64,000 nucleotides of DNA from Alkalihalobacterium chitinilyticum (GCF_029028005.1 NZ_JAOTPO010000001.1:186001-250000); one strand, 5' to 3'. Positions 53,556 to 63,784 are shown, numbered from the stretch's first letter. The notes: generated by a model from the sequence alone, not told the origin. Program-made: numbers and translations.

Positions 53556-54510
53556 GTTTTTCGACCCCTTCAATTAAACGAGGACCTGGACGTTCTACAA
53601 TATTAGCTTCAATATTATAGACTCTTTCGTTTTTAACAGCTTCTACTTCAGTCCAAGCTGTACGTGCTAATACGTCTTCGACTGCATTTTCCATACCTTC
53701 AACATGACCATAAGTTGTAATGATCACATCTGGATTTAGAACAACAGCATCTTCTTCCGTAAACATAGGCCAACCTTCTTGATCTCCAGCAGCGTTTGTA
53801 GCATTAATCATCTCTAGCATTTCATGCATAAACGTACCTTTTCCTGTTGTATACATATCAGGAGCCGGCCAAATTTCTACCCAAACAGTAGCTTGATCAG
53901 CCTCTTCAATTTCACTTGCTTTTGTTTGTATTTCATTAATTCTATCTTGCATTGATGTAATAACATTATTAGCCTCTTCTAACTTGCCAACTGCATTTCC
54001 AACCATTTCAATAGAATCATATAATTGCGCAAATGAAGAAGCGTTATTTACTACAAGTACTTGGACGCCCGCATTACGAATTTGATCTAAACCTTCTGCG
54101 TTGTTCATTTCATTCGCTAGTACTAAATCTGGGTTCGCAGCGATAATTTTTTCAACATTAAATTCCATTCCGCCAATTGTATCAATATCTTTTACTTCCT
54201 CTGGAAAGTCGTCATTATCTGTTACAGCAACGACTCGATCAAATGCTTCTAGTGCATACACAATTTCCGTATTACTAGGAACTAGTGAGATTAATGTTTG
54301 TGGCTCTTCTTCAATGACAATCTCAGATCCTGTTGCATCAGTAATTGTTATCGGAAAAGCTGCTGCTTCTCCACTACCTGTCGTTTGCTCTTCTGTTTCT
54401 TCCGTCGGTACTTCTTCTGTTTGCGGTTCTTCTTGGTTATCTGTGCCACATGCTGTTAATAAACCAACAATAAGTAATGAAGTAACTAACCACATATACC
54501 ATTTTTTCAA
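53518..54510 (-). CDS. btuF: B12/cobinamide-binding lipoprotein
   Basis: About 330 residues. Lipoprotein signal KKWYMWLV...LLTAC, an acidic Glu/Thr-rich linker (about 25-47), then a helical-backbone binding domain (SLVPSNTEIVYALEAFDRVVAVTDNDDFPEEVKDI, VDLVLA-like, GPRLIEGVEKLAKLIYP). Start taken as TTG 54510, with AAGGGG nine bases upstream; an upstream TTG lies directly against that site. First gene after the cobalamin riboswitch. Confidence 0.92.
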   Translation of the reverse strand: MKKWYMWLVTSLLIVGLLTACGTDNQEEPQTEEVPTEETEEQTTGSGEAAAFPITITDATGSEIVIEEEPQTLISLVPSNTEIVYALEAFDRVVAVTDNDDFPEEVKDIDTIGGMEFNVEKIIAANPDLVLANEMNNAEGLDQIRNAGVQVLVVNNASSFAQLYDSIEMVGNAVGKLEEANNVITSMQDRINEIQTKASEIEEADQATVWVEIWPAPDMYTTGKGTFMHEMLEMINATNAAGDQEGWPMFTEEDAVVLNPDVIITTYGHVEGMENAVEDVLARTAWTEVEAVKNERVYNIEANIVERPGPRLIEGVEKLAKLIYPDVFEN

Positions 54511-54584
54511 TTTCTCCAACCCCTTTTAATTTTATATATTTTTGTGTATCCGATGAAAGAATTGGCAGGAGGGAAAAGTATGTA

Positions 54585-54916
54585 AAAAAATAAAGCTCCC
54601 CTTCAAAGGAGAGCTTCGGTTTCAGCTTAATAGATCACCTAGTAACACTTGGATGCTAAAAACATTCCATTATGTGTCGTTCTCATTAGAACAAAGGATA
54701 CTCTTTTTCAAAAGTCAGATCTTATCACACTGCTTACCTTTTCCGCGAAGGTTACACAATACTCTAAGGCAGGTCTCCTGACTCGTACAATGATCCCTCT
54801 TTACCTTCCCATCATATATGACAGTGGTATATTAAAGAGTATTCGTACTTACAGTGGCGCGACCGTGTTGGAATTTCACCAACTTCCCTTTTCACACTCA
54901 TTTGAGTGACCTTAAA
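54585..54916 (-). promoter_or_regulatory. Cobalamin (AdoCbl) riboswitch with terminator
   Basis: The minus-strand RNA holds the B12-box landmarks: AAAAGGGAAGTTGGTG, AATTCCAACACGGTCGCGCC, ACTGTAA, and GAGTCAGGAGACCTGCCTT. AAGGT (54913-54909) pairs with ACCTT (54752-54748) as P1. Downstream is an AAGCTCTCCTT/AAGGGGAGCTT stem and a T run (54585-54616). Bound cobalamin should terminate transcription before btuF, so the uptake and salvage operon is off when B12 is plentiful. Confidence 0.95.
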
Positions 54917-54952
54917 GCTAACTAACTATTCAATTCATTAAGATACGACTTA

Positions 54953-54981
54953 ATTATACAAAATATTCGATATCTCGTCTA
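54953..54981 (-). promoter_or_regulatory. Sigma-A promoter of the B12 operon
   Basis: TAGACG (54981-54976), 17 bases, TATAAT (54958-54953), placing the start about 35 bases before the riboswitch aptamer. The -10 is perfect, the -35 partial. Confidence 0.6.
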
Positions 54982-54988
54982 TAGAAAG

Positions 54989-55444
54989 TTAAACACTTGT
55001 TTCTAATTTAACTTTTTTTGCAAACTCTCTGCCAAAATCTTTGCACGTTTCTTCTTCACCGTCCGGGCCTAATTCTATTTTAAGTCCCGGCTGAACAATT
55101 TGACCTTTTCTTTCATCAATCATCGCTTCTAATAAATCTACAGCACCACAAAAGATATCATATGCTGTATCCCCAGAACCAAAGACAGCAAAGTGTTTAT
55201 CAGTAAAATCCAGCCCAGCCATTTCATCATACAAGTCTAAAAATTCATCAGGAAGTTCGCCATCTCCCCATGTATAAGCACCTAAAATTATGGCATCAAA
55301 TGCATTTAATTGGTCAGGGTCACAATCTACAACATCTAATTTCGTTACGTTCATATTTTCCTCTTGCAAACCTTCTTCAATTAAATCGGCAATCGCTTCT
55401 GTATTTCCTGACATACTAGCATAAACAAGTAAAACCTCACTCAT
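54989..55444 (-). CDS. Flavodoxin (YkuN/YkuP-like)
   Basis: 151 residues. FMN-binding P-loop SMSGNTEAIADLIEEGL (about 10-26), the aromatic-containing loops GAYTWGDGELPDEF and FGSGDTAYDIFCGA. Acts as a low-potential electron carrier that replaces ferredoxin under iron shortage. It follows the broken ykuO-like gene, downstream of a promoter with two Fur boxes, matching the iron-regulated B. subtilis ykuNOP operon. Confidence 0.93.
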   Translation of the reverse strand: MSEVLLVYASMSGNTEAIADLIEEGLQEENMNVTKLDVVDCDPDQLNAFDAIILGAYTWGDGELPDEFLDLYDEMAGLDFTDKHFAVFGSGDTAYDIFCGAVDLLEAMIDERKGQIVQPGLKIELGPDGEEETCKDFGREFAKKVKLETSV

Positions 55445-55468
55445 TTTTAAAATTCCCCTTTCAAACTA

Positions 55469-56409
55469 TTAATGTAAGACTAATTCATTGTTACTTTTAA
55501 TCGTTCCAGTTAAATCATAAGCTTGCATTGAATGCTTCAACTCATAATGACCTGTTACAACATAATCTTGTTTATCATTTGCAATTCGCCATCCGTGACC
55601 TTTTACGGTATTACAAGGAACAATAATATTATGTTCTAAGTGTATTTGTGAAACAGTTGCAATGTCCTCTTTGTCCTGGGAAGATGTCACAAAAATATAT
55701 CCATCGTCTTCTGTAACATCTAAAAAGCTTGATTGGCTTTTAATTTGAGTTAAAGCATCCCAAAAATATTCGTTATTATGGCGTTTTGAAAGATAACAAG
55801 TTTCAATTCTACCTTTAGATCCTTTGCACGACCCTCCAGCAGCGATCAGCGACTTTCATAAACCGTTAAACTAGAAATCATAAAATCATTTTCTCTTTTA
55901 ATCCAATACAGTTTTAAACTAGCTAAATCTAGTTTCCAAACCCCTCCATATTTACGATGAATTTTCATACCGATGAATAAGGAATGTCCAGACAAACATA
56001 ATGAACGAATAGCTGGAGAATTATTTCCTAGCTTCTCAAATGGAGAAATCGAGCTCCAAGTCACCCCGAAGTCATAAGAAAAATATAAAGAATTGTTCCC
56101 ATGAGTTATGACAAGTCCTTTAGAGCTAGCAACTACGCTCCAAATTGTTGCAGAAGTCGGTAAAAACTTATGACTCCATGTTAACCCGCCATCACTGCTT
56201 CTAATAAAAACTCCTCTTTCACCAACTCCATATAGTAGTGAACCAACTTTAATGAGCTTTACTATTCGAAATGGAAATAAAAATTGACTTGTTAACTGAT
56301 GTCCTTTCATACGAAAAATGCCTTCTCTTCCGACTGCAACTATGTATTCTCCATTTTCAATTTTACAAACAGCAGTAGCTCCACGGACTGTAGTTTCCAT
56401 CATGTTCAC
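55469..56409 (-). pseudogene. Frameshifted beta-propeller-like gene (possibly ykuO-like)
   Basis: The 5' part (56409-55846) encodes about 187 residues with photosystem/BNR-like repeats (FIRSSDGGLTWSHKFLP, YFSYDFGVTWSSISPF) and ends SSLTVYES-R-stop. In the next frame the reading continues directly (KSLIAAGGSCKGSKGRIE ... VTSSQDKED ... YDLTGTIKS) to a stop at 55469. Adding one T to the T3 run at 55854-55856 (plus strand) joins the two into about 313 residues. GTG start 56409 has GGAGG eight bases upstream. Position before a flavodoxin with a Fur promoter suggests YkuO. A real mutation, programmed shift or error cannot be told apart here. Confidence 0.7.
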
Positions 56410-56436
56410 TCGCAATTCCTCCAACGGTATTAATAA

Positions 56437-56486
56437 TGAAAATCATTTTCAATGATATAATAGTTGGAAATGATTTTCATTGTCAA
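56437..56486 (-). promoter_or_regulatory. Fur-controlled promoter with two Fur boxes
   Basis: Perfect 7-1-7 palindrome TGAAAATCATTTTCA (56437-56451) and a near-perfect TGGAAATGATTTTCA (56465-56479). TTGACA (56486-56481), 18 bases, TATTAT (56462-56457). The boxes lie on each side of the -10, so iron-loaded Fur should block RNA polymerase. Confidence 0.88.
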
Positions 56487-56497
56487 TAGTAAATATA

Positions 56498-56530
56498 TAA
56501 AAAAAGAGAAGTCATTTCGACTTCTCTTTT
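56498..56530 (-). terminator. Intrinsic terminator after resE
   Basis: AGAGAAGTC / GACTTCTCT stem with a five-base loop and a T7 run on the minus strand, about 50 bases past the resE stop. Confidence 0.8.
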
Positions 56531-56577
56531 GCTGAAATTTGTTTCTTATGAAACAAGATTATTCGTTGGTATTCCAT

Positions 56578-58356
56578 TTATTCTTCTATTTTTCGAGGAA
56601 TTTGAAAGGTGAATGTCGTACCTTCATTAATTTTACTATGAACCGAGATTTCACCGCCATGGGCTTCAACAATATTTCTAGCGATAGCGAGGCCAAGCCC
56701 AGTTCCAGAACGACCCCGAGTTCTTGCTTTATCAGCTTTGTAAAACCGCTCAAAAACAAACGGTAAATCTTCTTCAGGTATTCCTGAACCACTATCTTCG
56801 ATATCGAACCGTAAGTAGTTTTCAAGTTGCTGAACTTTTAATTGCACAGTGCCGCCTTTATCTGTATGGCGAATTGCATTATGGATCAAGTTCGTTAACA
56901 CTTGTTCAACACGGTCAGGATCAAGATGGGCAGGTGTGAGGTTCTCATCAATATGGGCTGTTAAAGTAATACCTTGTTCTTTCGCCAGCCCTTGGAACTT
57001 TCGATTAATCTTTTCAGATAGCTCTATTACATCTACAACTTGAAGCTGTAACTCAATATGACCTGCTTCCATCCGGGCTAAGTCGAGTAGTTCATTGACG
57101 AGTCTGCCCATTCTGAGCGATTCATCATAAATAATTTGCGCAATTTCCTTTTTCTCTTCATCGGTCTGAGCAATGTCATCAATGATTGCTTCACTATACC
57201 CTTGTAACATAGAAATAGGGGTTCTAAGCTCATGAGATACATTTGCAATAAAGTCTTTACGTAGCTTATCTAATCGCCTCTCTTCAGTGATATCACGAAT
57301 GACTGCGACTGCACCGCGCACGAACGTTTTATCGTAGAGTGGGGAAAGAATAATCGCCCAACTCCTGCCTTGTATATCAATTTCCATTGCTTGTTCTTTT
57401 TCAATTGCCACGACTTGCTGAAATAACTTTTTAATCGCTTTTGGTAAATCATCGTCTTTGCCGTCTAAACCTTGATCGTAATACCAAGCTTGCAAGAAAC
57501 GTTCAGCTGGTGGATTCGTAACAACGATCTTCCCTTTGCGATCAATTGTAATAACGCCATCGGCCATACTGCTTAAAATTCTAGATAACTGTTCTTTTTC
57601 TTGACTTAAAGCCATTAAATTCCGATTTAACTCGCGCCCCATTCGATTAAAAGCTATTGCCAGTTGGCCAATTTCATCATTTGTTAAGATCGGTACTTTT
57701 GTATCAAATTTACCTTCGGCAACTTCCATCGATGCTTGTCTCATTTTTCGAAGAGGAGCTGTTATTCGTGACGATAAGAAGAACGCAAAAATCGTCGTTA
57801 ATACTATTGCAATACCTGCAGAAAAATAAATGATTCTTTTCGTTTCACCGGTTGTTTCTTCTAATGCAGATAGAGATTGATACAAGAATACAGCACCTGC
57901 CACGTCTACCATTTGAACTGGACGACCGACGATCATGACTTCTGTATGAACTTCTTCACCATTTTCATAAAAAGGAAAGTCCCCTTGGCTGACAACTTGT
58001 TCGCCCTGTTCAAAAACTTGTGAAAGAATAGGATCTTCAAAAAAAGTCGCAATAGGTAAATCAACATTGACTGTATCATTAGAAGAATACCAGTAATCAT
58101 CACCTTGGATAATGACTACTTTTGTCTCATAAGACTCTGCAATTTTTGATATTGTTGATAGTGCGGTCTCTTCATTTTCATATTCTTCAATAATCGTTGC
58201 TACCATCTTTGCATGATTCATAAGCTGAGATTCAGCTTCAATAACATGAAATTTCTCGAAGTATTGAAGAAGCATGACCATTAATATAGACAATAAAACA
58301 GATACTAATAGCAGGATCGTAAACCAAAGCTTACCTACAACACTCCGCCAAAGCAT
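56578..58356 (-). CDS. resE: Redox/oxygen-limitation sensor histidine kinase ResE
   Basis: 592 residues. Two membrane segments (about 8-30 and 170-190) flank an extracytoplasmic domain, then HAMP (about 190-245), a PAS domain (about 250-360), HisKA with the phosphorylated histidine in FIANVSHELRTPIS, and HATPase_c (NAIRHTDKG, DSGSGIPEEDL, GRSGTGLGLAIARNIVEAHGG). It phosphorylates ResD under oxygen limitation or nitric oxide. Its start overlaps the resD stop by one base. Confidence 0.95.
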   Translation of the reverse strand: MLWRSVVGKLWFTILLLVSVLLSILMVMLLQYFEKFHVIEAESQLMNHAKMVATIIEEYENEETALSTISKIAESYETKVVIIQGDDYWYSSNDTVNVDLPIATFFEDPILSQVFEQGEQVVSQGDFPFYENGEEVHTEVMIVGRPVQMVDVAGAVFLYQSLSALEETTGETKRIIYFSAGIAIVLTTIFAFFLSSRITAPLRKMRQASMEVAEGKFDTKVPILTNDEIGQLAIAFNRMGRELNRNLMALSQEKEQLSRILSSMADGVITIDRKGKIVVTNPPAERFLQAWYYDQGLDGKDDDLPKAIKKLFQQVVAIEKEQAMEIDIQGRSWAIILSPLYDKTFVRGAVAVIRDITEERRLDKLRKDFIANVSHELRTPISMLQGYSEAIIDDIAQTDEEKKEIAQIIYDESLRMGRLVNELLDLARMEAGHIELQLQVVDVIELSEKINRKFQGLAKEQGITLTAHIDENLTPAHLDPDRVEQVLTNLIHNAIRHTDKGGTVQLKVQQLENYLRFDIEDSGSGIPEEDLPFVFERFYKADKARTRGRSGTGLGLAIARNIVEAHGGEISVHSKINEGTTFTFQIPRKIEE

Positions 58357-59075
58357 TACCCTTTCACTGCCTCGAATTTATAACCAACGCCCCAGACCGT
58401 TGATATCATACTCGCAGCATCTGGAGACACCCGATTTAACTTTTCACGTAATCGTTTCACATGAGTATCTACAGTTCTTAGATCACCGAAGAAGTCGTAA
58501 TTCCACACATCTTTTAATAATTGTTCCCGAGAGAATACTTTATCAGGCGATAATGCTAAATAATGAAGTAATTCATACTCTTTAGGCGTTAAGTTAATTT
58601 CTGTACCTTCTACTGTTACACGGTGTGCATCATTATCAATCGTCAAATGCGGGAAAACAAGAATATCTTTTGACCCTGTATTCGTTTGTAAGAATTTAGT
58701 TGAAGAAGATCGACGTAACAGAGCTTTCACTCGTAAAACAACCTCACGCGGACTGAAAGGTTTAACAATATAGTCATCCGTTCCCACTTCAAAGCCTTGT
58801 ACACGGTTTGCCTCTTCACCTTTTGCTGTAAGCATAATAATTGGTGTCGCTTTTGTTTTACGTAACTCCTGACAAACTTCAATTCCATCTATACCAGGCA
58901 TCATAATATCAAGCAAAATTAAATCGTAATCTTCTTTTAATGCCATTTCTAATGCTATCTCGCCATTTTCAGCATCTTCTACTTCATAGTTTTCTCTCTC
59001 TAAGTACATCTTTAATAGTCGACGAATACGCTCCTCGTCATCTACTACTAAAATCTTAGCCTCTTGTTCCATCAT
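58356..59075 (-). CDS. resD: Response regulator ResD (OmpR/PhoB family)
   Basis: 239 residues. Receiver domain with the acidic pair DDEERIRRLL and phospho-Asp in LILLDIMMPG, T in MLTAKGE, K in DDYIVKPFSP; then a winged-helix DNA-binding domain with LTPKEYELLHYLA and VDTHVKRLREKL. In B. subtilis it activates resA, ctaA, fnr and nitrate genes in low oxygen. Ribosome binding site GGAGG precedes the double ATG. Confidence 0.96.
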   Translation of the reverse strand: MMEQEAKILVVDDEERIRRLLKMYLERENYEVEDAENGEIALEMALKEDYDLILLDIMMPGIDGIEVCQELRKTKATPIIMLTAKGEEANRVQGFEVGTDDYIVKPFSPREVVLRVKALLRRSSSTKFLQTNTGSKDILVFPHLTIDNDAHRVTVEGTEINLTPKEYELLHYLALSPDKVFSREQLLKDVWNYDFFGDLRTVDTHVKRLREKLNRVSPDAASMISTVWGVGYKFEAVKG

Positions 59076-59175
59076 CTTTACCTCCCAAATATAAACAAAT
59101 AGTACATAAAATGTGTGCTACGACATAATACTCTTTATTTTACCACGTTTCAACAATAATCAAAACGATACAATG

Positions 59176-59209
59176 ATGAGGCTGACTCAAAAATTTGAGT
59201 CAGCCTCAT
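59176..59209. other. Perfect 16-bp hairpin between resC and resD
   Basis: ATGAGGCTGACTCAAA (59176-59191) and its exact complement (59194-59209) with a two-base loop. No T run follows on either strand, so termination would be weak. It may act as an attenuator or mRNA end between resABC and resDE. resD probably has its own promoter. Confidence 0.6.
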
Positions 59210-59212
59210 TCC

Positions 59213-60400
59213 TTACGCATAAGAGTGTAAACCAGCAATTACTAAGTTAACAAATACAAGGTTAAACATGATGATGGCAAACCCTATTACACATAACCAT
59301 GCTGAACGTTCACCGTGCCAACCTTTAGAAAGTCGAAGATGTAAATACGCAGCATAAAATAAGAATGTAATAAGAGCCCAAACTTCTTTAGGATCCCAAC
59401 CCCAGAAGCGTGTCCAAGCAATTTGTGCCCATATCATTGCAAAAATTAAACCACCGAGTGTGAATATTGGGAACCCGATCGCAATCGCACGATAGCTTAA
59501 TTCATCGACACGATCTGCATTTACTCCTTTTAAGATAGGCTGAATTTGCGCACCAATTGGTTTTCTAAAGATTAATCGTAACAACCAATATAAAACAATA
59601 CCAGCTAACAAAGCCCAAACTACCGTATTTGCATCATCACTACGTAACCAAGCAGGCATTTCAAGCCACGGACTCATACGATCTTCTGTTAACAATTGAC
59701 CTTCGTTTGGTCCTAGTAATGGGGGTAAATTATAGACCATTTCCGCTGGTTGGTCTTTTTCATTAACATATGAGAAGGATGCCTCATAATTTAATGCATT
59801 AAAAAGATACCCTACTAGTATAAATCCAACTGTTGCAATAATACTGTATAAAATAAACTCTAAAGATCTCGTCTTTTTATCCTTTTTAGAATAATCGATA
59901 GTACGAAGTAAATAAATCAAACCTGCAGCAAAGCCAATCGCAAGTATCCCTTGTCCTAATGCAGTTGTAATAACATGTATTTTCAACCAGATACTTTGTA
60001 AAGCAGGAATTAAAGGTGCTACTTCGCTTGGAAAAATCGATGCATAAGCTATGATCAACATGACGGTTGGCATCGAAAATAAGCCAAGTATGTTGGAGCG
60101 ATAAATAGCGTAAATGATAATAAAAGCAAGTCCTACCATAATTCCTAAAAAGGTCGTATATTCAAACATATTACTTACAGGTGCATGCCCCGCTACGATC
60201 CAACGTGTAATAAAATAGCCCATTGCAAATAAAAAACCGACGATCGCAGAAATAAATCCGAATGTTCCCCAACGGTTACCACTCATTTCTCCTTGCTTGT
60301 CACGCCACTTCTTCCCTGTAATCGATACAGCAAAGAAGATTGTCGATGCTAAATACAAGAAGAAAGCAACCATTAATAAATTACTACTTAAAGCTGCCAT
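59213..60400 (-). CDS. resC: Cytochrome c maturation protein ResC (CcsA-like)
   Basis: About 395 residues with about eight membrane segments. The heme-handling WWD-type domain is present: [28 protein letters not shown] near residue 335 (W-G-W-D), with conserved histidines nearby ([14 protein letters not shown]). Works with ResB to deliver heme to apocytochrome c outside the membrane (System II). ATG 60400 has GGAGG upstream and overlaps the resB end by 17 bases. Confidence 0.94.
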   Translation of the reverse strand: MAALSSNLLMVAFFLYLASTIFFAVSITGKKWRDKQGEMSGNRWGTFGFISAIVGFLFAMGYFITRWIVAGHAPVSNMFEYTTFLGIMVGLAFIIIYAIYRSNILGLFSMPTVMLIIAYASIFPSEVAPLIPALQSIWLKIHVITTALGQGILAIGFAAGLIYLLRTIDYSKKDKKTRSLEFILYSIIATVGFILVGYLFNALNYEASFSYVNEKDQPAEMVYNLPPLLGPNEGQLLTEDRMSPWLEMPAWLRSDDANTVVWALLAGIVLYWLLRLIFRKPIGAQIQPILKGVNADRVDELSYRAIAIGFPIFTLGGLIFAMIWAQIAWTRFWGWDPKEVWALITFLFYAAYLHLRLSKGWHGERSAWLCVIGFAIIMFNLVFVNLVIAGLHSYA

Positions 60401-62042
60401 CTTGCACTTCCTCCTTAGGTTGTTTCTCATCTTCCTTTAAAGCAACTTGGTCTACTGGAGAAGAAAGTTCTGTTCCTTCAATCATTCGATCGACTTCATC
60501 TTTCAAAGAGTTCCAGTTTTTATTCGTATGACCAGCGATCCAAATTTCTCCATTAATACGTTGAAACCAAATTCTACGATGTACCCAATATGATCCTTGA
60601 ATGAGTCCAATCATGAAGATCAATCCGCCGACAATTAAGATACCTAGTGTATAGTCTTTTCGTACCGTTAGAGCTGTAACATTTTTAGTTTCCACACCAT
60701 CAAATCGTAATTGGTAATCATTCTCCCCGAAAGGTTCTAAGTTTTGTCCAATGGCTAAGAAACTTACTTCTCCATCGGGATGTTCAGGAGATACCATTTC
60801 AAAGATGAACGCAGGATTATTAGGAATTCTTGACTGGCTCGCAGGCTGTCCTTGGTCATTTAAGAAATAATCAGGGAAGTAATGGCGAACTTTTACCTTA
60901 TAGCCATCTCCTAAGTCATATTCTGCTTGTGGATCAAATAGATTGACAGAAAAGCCTCCAATCGGTTCTTCTGCCCCTTTACGGAGCATATTAAAGCTCA
61001 TTTCATTTAACTCATGTAATTTGTAATCGACTTGATATAATGCAAAACCATCAAATTTAAATGGCTGATTTACTAGAATTTCATGGCGATCCACTTCTAC
61101 CAATTCTGCATCTGCACCAATTGTATCGGTTTCTTCTCTTTTAAATAGGACTGCATTGGTTTGATACGTTTTAACGACTGTAGCTCCAGAGTTTCTAATC
61201 GCTTCTCCAAATACCTCATCGTCTTCATCATATAACTCAACAATGAACTTTTCATTTTTTAAGTAATACTCTTGATTCGTACCTGGAATAACCTCAATTT
61301 CCCCTTCACGAATCCAAACAAAGTCGTCGATATACATGCCTGGGAAGTAACGTAACATACAGCCAATTAAAAAGATGATAATTCCAATATGGTTAACGTA
61401 TGGACCCCAACGTGAAAAGCGACCTTTCTCACCCACAAGGTTTCCATTTTCTTCAGTTACGTTATACTTACGCTTTTCTAAATTCTCTTTAACTTTTGTA
61501 ATTGCTGCATCATCATTACTCACTTTTGAAGTTCCAAAAATTCGTTGACGTTTCAAAAAGTTTTCGTGTCTCGTTACTCGTTGTGTTTTTAGAGCACGAT
61601 ATAATGGAACTACACGATCCAAGCTTGCAATCGTTAAAGAAACTCCTAGGGCTGCTATTAATAGCATGTACCACCATGAACCATAAAGGTCATGAAAACC
61701 AAGCTGGTAGTAGAGCTGACCTAAAAATCCGTATTCTTCCGCGTAAAACCGTGCTGGATTTACTCTGGGTGGTATATACATTTCTTGTGGAAATATTGTC
61801 CCGATAGATGATGCAACGAGAGTAATCACGATAATCCATATTCCTACTTTGACGGAAGAAAAGAAATTCCAAATTTTATCAATTATCGTCTTATTGTAGG
61901 TTTGCGACCGGCGTGCAACACCTTCATATCTCATATTAAGAAGTTCAGTCTTTTCAGCTTCTAAAGGTTTACCACACGATTCACAAATTTCAGTTCCAAA
62001 TGGATTGACATGACCACATTCGCATTTAATTTCTTTACTCAT
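60384..62042 (-). CDS. resB: Cytochrome c maturation protein ResB (Ccs1-like)
   Basis: 552 residues. N-terminal zinc-ribbon-like [18 protein letters not shown] (about 8-25), then membrane segments (about 65-85, 120-140, 210-230, 465-485) with a large extracytoplasmic domain between the last two. ResB binds heme and partners ResC. Ribosome binding site AGGTGTTC precedes the ATG. Follows resA by 12 bases. Confidence 0.93.
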   Translation of the reverse strand: MSKEIKCECGHVNPFGTEICESCGKPLEAEKTELLNMRYEGVARRSQTYNKTIIDKIWNFFSSVKVGIWIIVITLVASSIGTIFPQEMYIPPRVNPARFYAEEYGFLGQLYYQLGFHDLYGSWWYMLLIAALGVSLTIASLDRVVPLYRALKTQRVTRHENFLKRQRIFGTSKVSNDDAAITKVKENLEKRKYNVTEENGNLVGEKGRFSRWGPYVNHIGIIIFLIGCMLRYFPGMYIDDFVWIREGEIEVIPGTNQEYYLKNEKFIVELYDEDDEVFGEAIRNSGATVVKTYQTNAVLFKREETDTIGADAELVEVDRHEILVNQPFKFDGFALYQVDYKLHELNEMSFNMLRKGAEEPIGGFSVNLFDPQAEYDLGDGYKVKVRHYFPDYFLNDQGQPASQSRIPNNPAFIFEMVSPEHPDGEVSFLAIGQNLEPFGENDYQLRFDGVETKNVTALTVRKDYTLGILIVGGLIFMIGLIQGSYWVHRRIWFQRINGEIWIAGHTNKNWNSLKDEVDRMIEGTELSSPVDQVALKEDEKQPKEEVQDGSFK

Positions 62043-62054
62043 GTGAACACCTCA

Positions 62055-62582
62055 TTAGGATTGCGGTTTTATCTCTTCTAAAAATTTTCTTACGATTGGC
62101 TCGTCCATAAATCCAGTATGCACCCGGACGACTTCTCCAAATTCATCAATTAAAATTGTGGTTGGAAGTGGACGAATTCCATAAGCTTCTGTAATTTTCC
62201 GTCCTTTGTCGATAGCGACTGGAAACGACAGCTTGTACCGGTCTACAAAATTTTGAACGACCAAATCGGACTCGTCTACATTTAGTGCGATGATCTCAAT
62301 TCCTTGATCTTTATACTCGTGGTAAAGCTCTTCCATTATAGGCATTTCTTTTTCGCACGGTGGACAAAATGTTCCCCAAAAGTTTAAGAAAACACCTTTC
62401 CCTTCTAGTTCTCTTAATTCAATCGTTTCGCCGACTAAATCAGCAACGACAAAATTTTTGGCCTTATCTCCTGCACGAACAACCGATTGATCTGAAAAGA
62501 AGTTGATATAGAACGTATAACCGATAGCGATCGTGATGATTGCTAAAATGGAACTACGAATAATAAGCCTTCTTTGTTTCAT
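62055..62582 (-). CDS. resA: Thiol-disulfide oxidoreductase ResA
   Basis: 175 residues. One N-terminal membrane anchor (IIRSSILAIITIAIGYTFYI) and a thioredoxin-like domain with the active site C73-P-P-C76 in FWGTFCPPCEKEM and a cis-proline region RPLPTTILID. It reduces apocytochrome c cysteines before heme attachment. ATG 62582 has GAGGGGAG upstream. It is first in the resABC unit. Confidence 0.95.
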   Translation of the reverse strand: MKQRRLIIRSSILAIITIAIGYTFYINFFSDQSVVRAGDKAKNFVVADLVGETIELRELEGKGVFLNFWGTFCPPCEKEMPIMEELYHEYKDQGIEIIALNVDESDLVVQNFVDRYKLSFPVAIDKGRKITEAYGIRPLPTTILIDEFGEVVRVHTGFMDEPIVRKFLEEIKPQS

Positions 62583-62767
62583 TATGCTCTCCCCTCTCAT
62601 AAAGAAAAACGCGTCGGGCGTTTATCTCAAAAGTAAGAAGTGTTGTTAGATTGGTAGAAATCGACTTTGATACGTGCCCACTTCTTTTCTTCTCAACTAC
62701 CTTTTACTCACAGATGATTTGACTATGTGATTGTTTCAAAGAAGTATGAAAAAAGTTTGAAGAAAAT

Positions 62768-62806
62768 TTAAAAACAGGTTAGAAAGAATGGTTTATTCTT
62801 TCTAAC
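62768..62806 (-). terminator. Intrinsic terminator of rluB
   Basis: GTTAGAAAGAAT / ATTCTTTCTAAC stem with a five-base loop, followed by CTGTTTTTAAATTTT on the minus strand, about 70 bases past the rluB stop. Confidence 0.7.
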
Positions 62807-62876
62807 TTTTAAATTACGACATTTTTCTACCTTTAGTCTTATTATAACTATGGGAATGTTGCTTATTTAGTTAAGA

Positions 62877-63605
62877 TTATGACTTTTGTGTGACAGCTAT
62901 TTCTCGGAAATGTTTAACCTCAATTGGCTTCAAAGGCCTGAATTCGCCAGGTGTCAGTCCTGTAAGATCCAAGAAACCATATTGCTCTCTTTTTAATTTC
63001 ATCACTTGATAGCCTAGCGCTTCAAACATTCTGCGTACTTGACGATTTCTTCCTTCGTGTATTGTTAATTGAACAATTGATGTTTGATTTTTTTTATTCA
63101 CTGAAAGCACCTTAACTTTTGCAGGTGCCGTCTTGCCATCTTCTAGGCGAATCCCGTCTTTTAACTGCTTTAACTGTTCTCTTGTAGGGACACCTTTAAT
63201 TTTTGCAACATACACTTTATCAATTGTATGTCTTGGATGCATCAGAAGATTAGCAAACTCCCCGTCATTCGTTAACAGAATAAGTCCAGAAGTATCGTAG
63301 TCGAGTCTACCTACTGGAAAAATTCTTTCCTCTGCTTCGATAAAATCGGTTACGACTTTACGACCCTTGTCATCTGATACACTTGAGATGACGCCAGCTG
63401 GCTTATATAGCAAAAAATAAACCGGTTGTTCCCGGTCAATTGGCACTCCATTTACTTCTATGTCATCTTTATTAGCGTTTACTTTAACTCCTAATTCACG
63501 AACTATTTGACCGTTAACACTTACCCTTCCTTCAACTATTAACTGTTCTGCTTTTCTTCTTGATGTTACACCCGCTTGGGCAATAACTTTTTGTAATCGT
63601 TCCAT
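62877..63605 (-). CDS. rluB: 23S rRNA pseudouridine synthase RluB
   Basis: 242 residues. N-terminal S4 RNA-binding domain (about 1-60; RLQKVIAQAGVTSRRKAEQLI) and a pseudouridine synthase domain with the catalytic aspartate in GRLDYDTSGLILLTNDG and the RQVRRMFEALG block near the C-terminus. It isomerises U2605 (E. coli numbering) of 23S rRNA. It lies between spmB and resA as in B. subtilis. RluB and RluF/RluE share motifs; the order favours RluB. Confidence 0.93.
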   Translation of the reverse strand: MERLQKVIAQAGVTSRRKAEQLIVEGRVSVNGQIVRELGVKVNANKDDIEVNGVPIDREQPVYFLLYKPAGVISSVSDDKGRKVVTDFIEAEERIFPVGRLDYDTSGLILLTNDGEFANLLMHPRHTIDKVYVAKIKGVPTREQLKQLKDGIRLEDGKTAPAKVKVLSVNKKNQTSIVQLTIHEGRNRQVRRMFEALGYQVMKLKREQYGFLDLTGLTPGEFRPLKPIEVKHFREIAVTQKS

Positions 63606-63784
63606 ATTTTCACCTCATTGAACATCTTAAAGCTTCTGATGTAAATTCTCAAGTTTTCATTATTATAGGCTAATTATTGTCACTTTTTACATATTAGATA
63701 AGCTAGACTTAATAATCAATACTTTTTATTTTTTATTTCTTGCTCTTTAGGGTACTTGCACAACATTTGTGAGAAGATCAAAAG

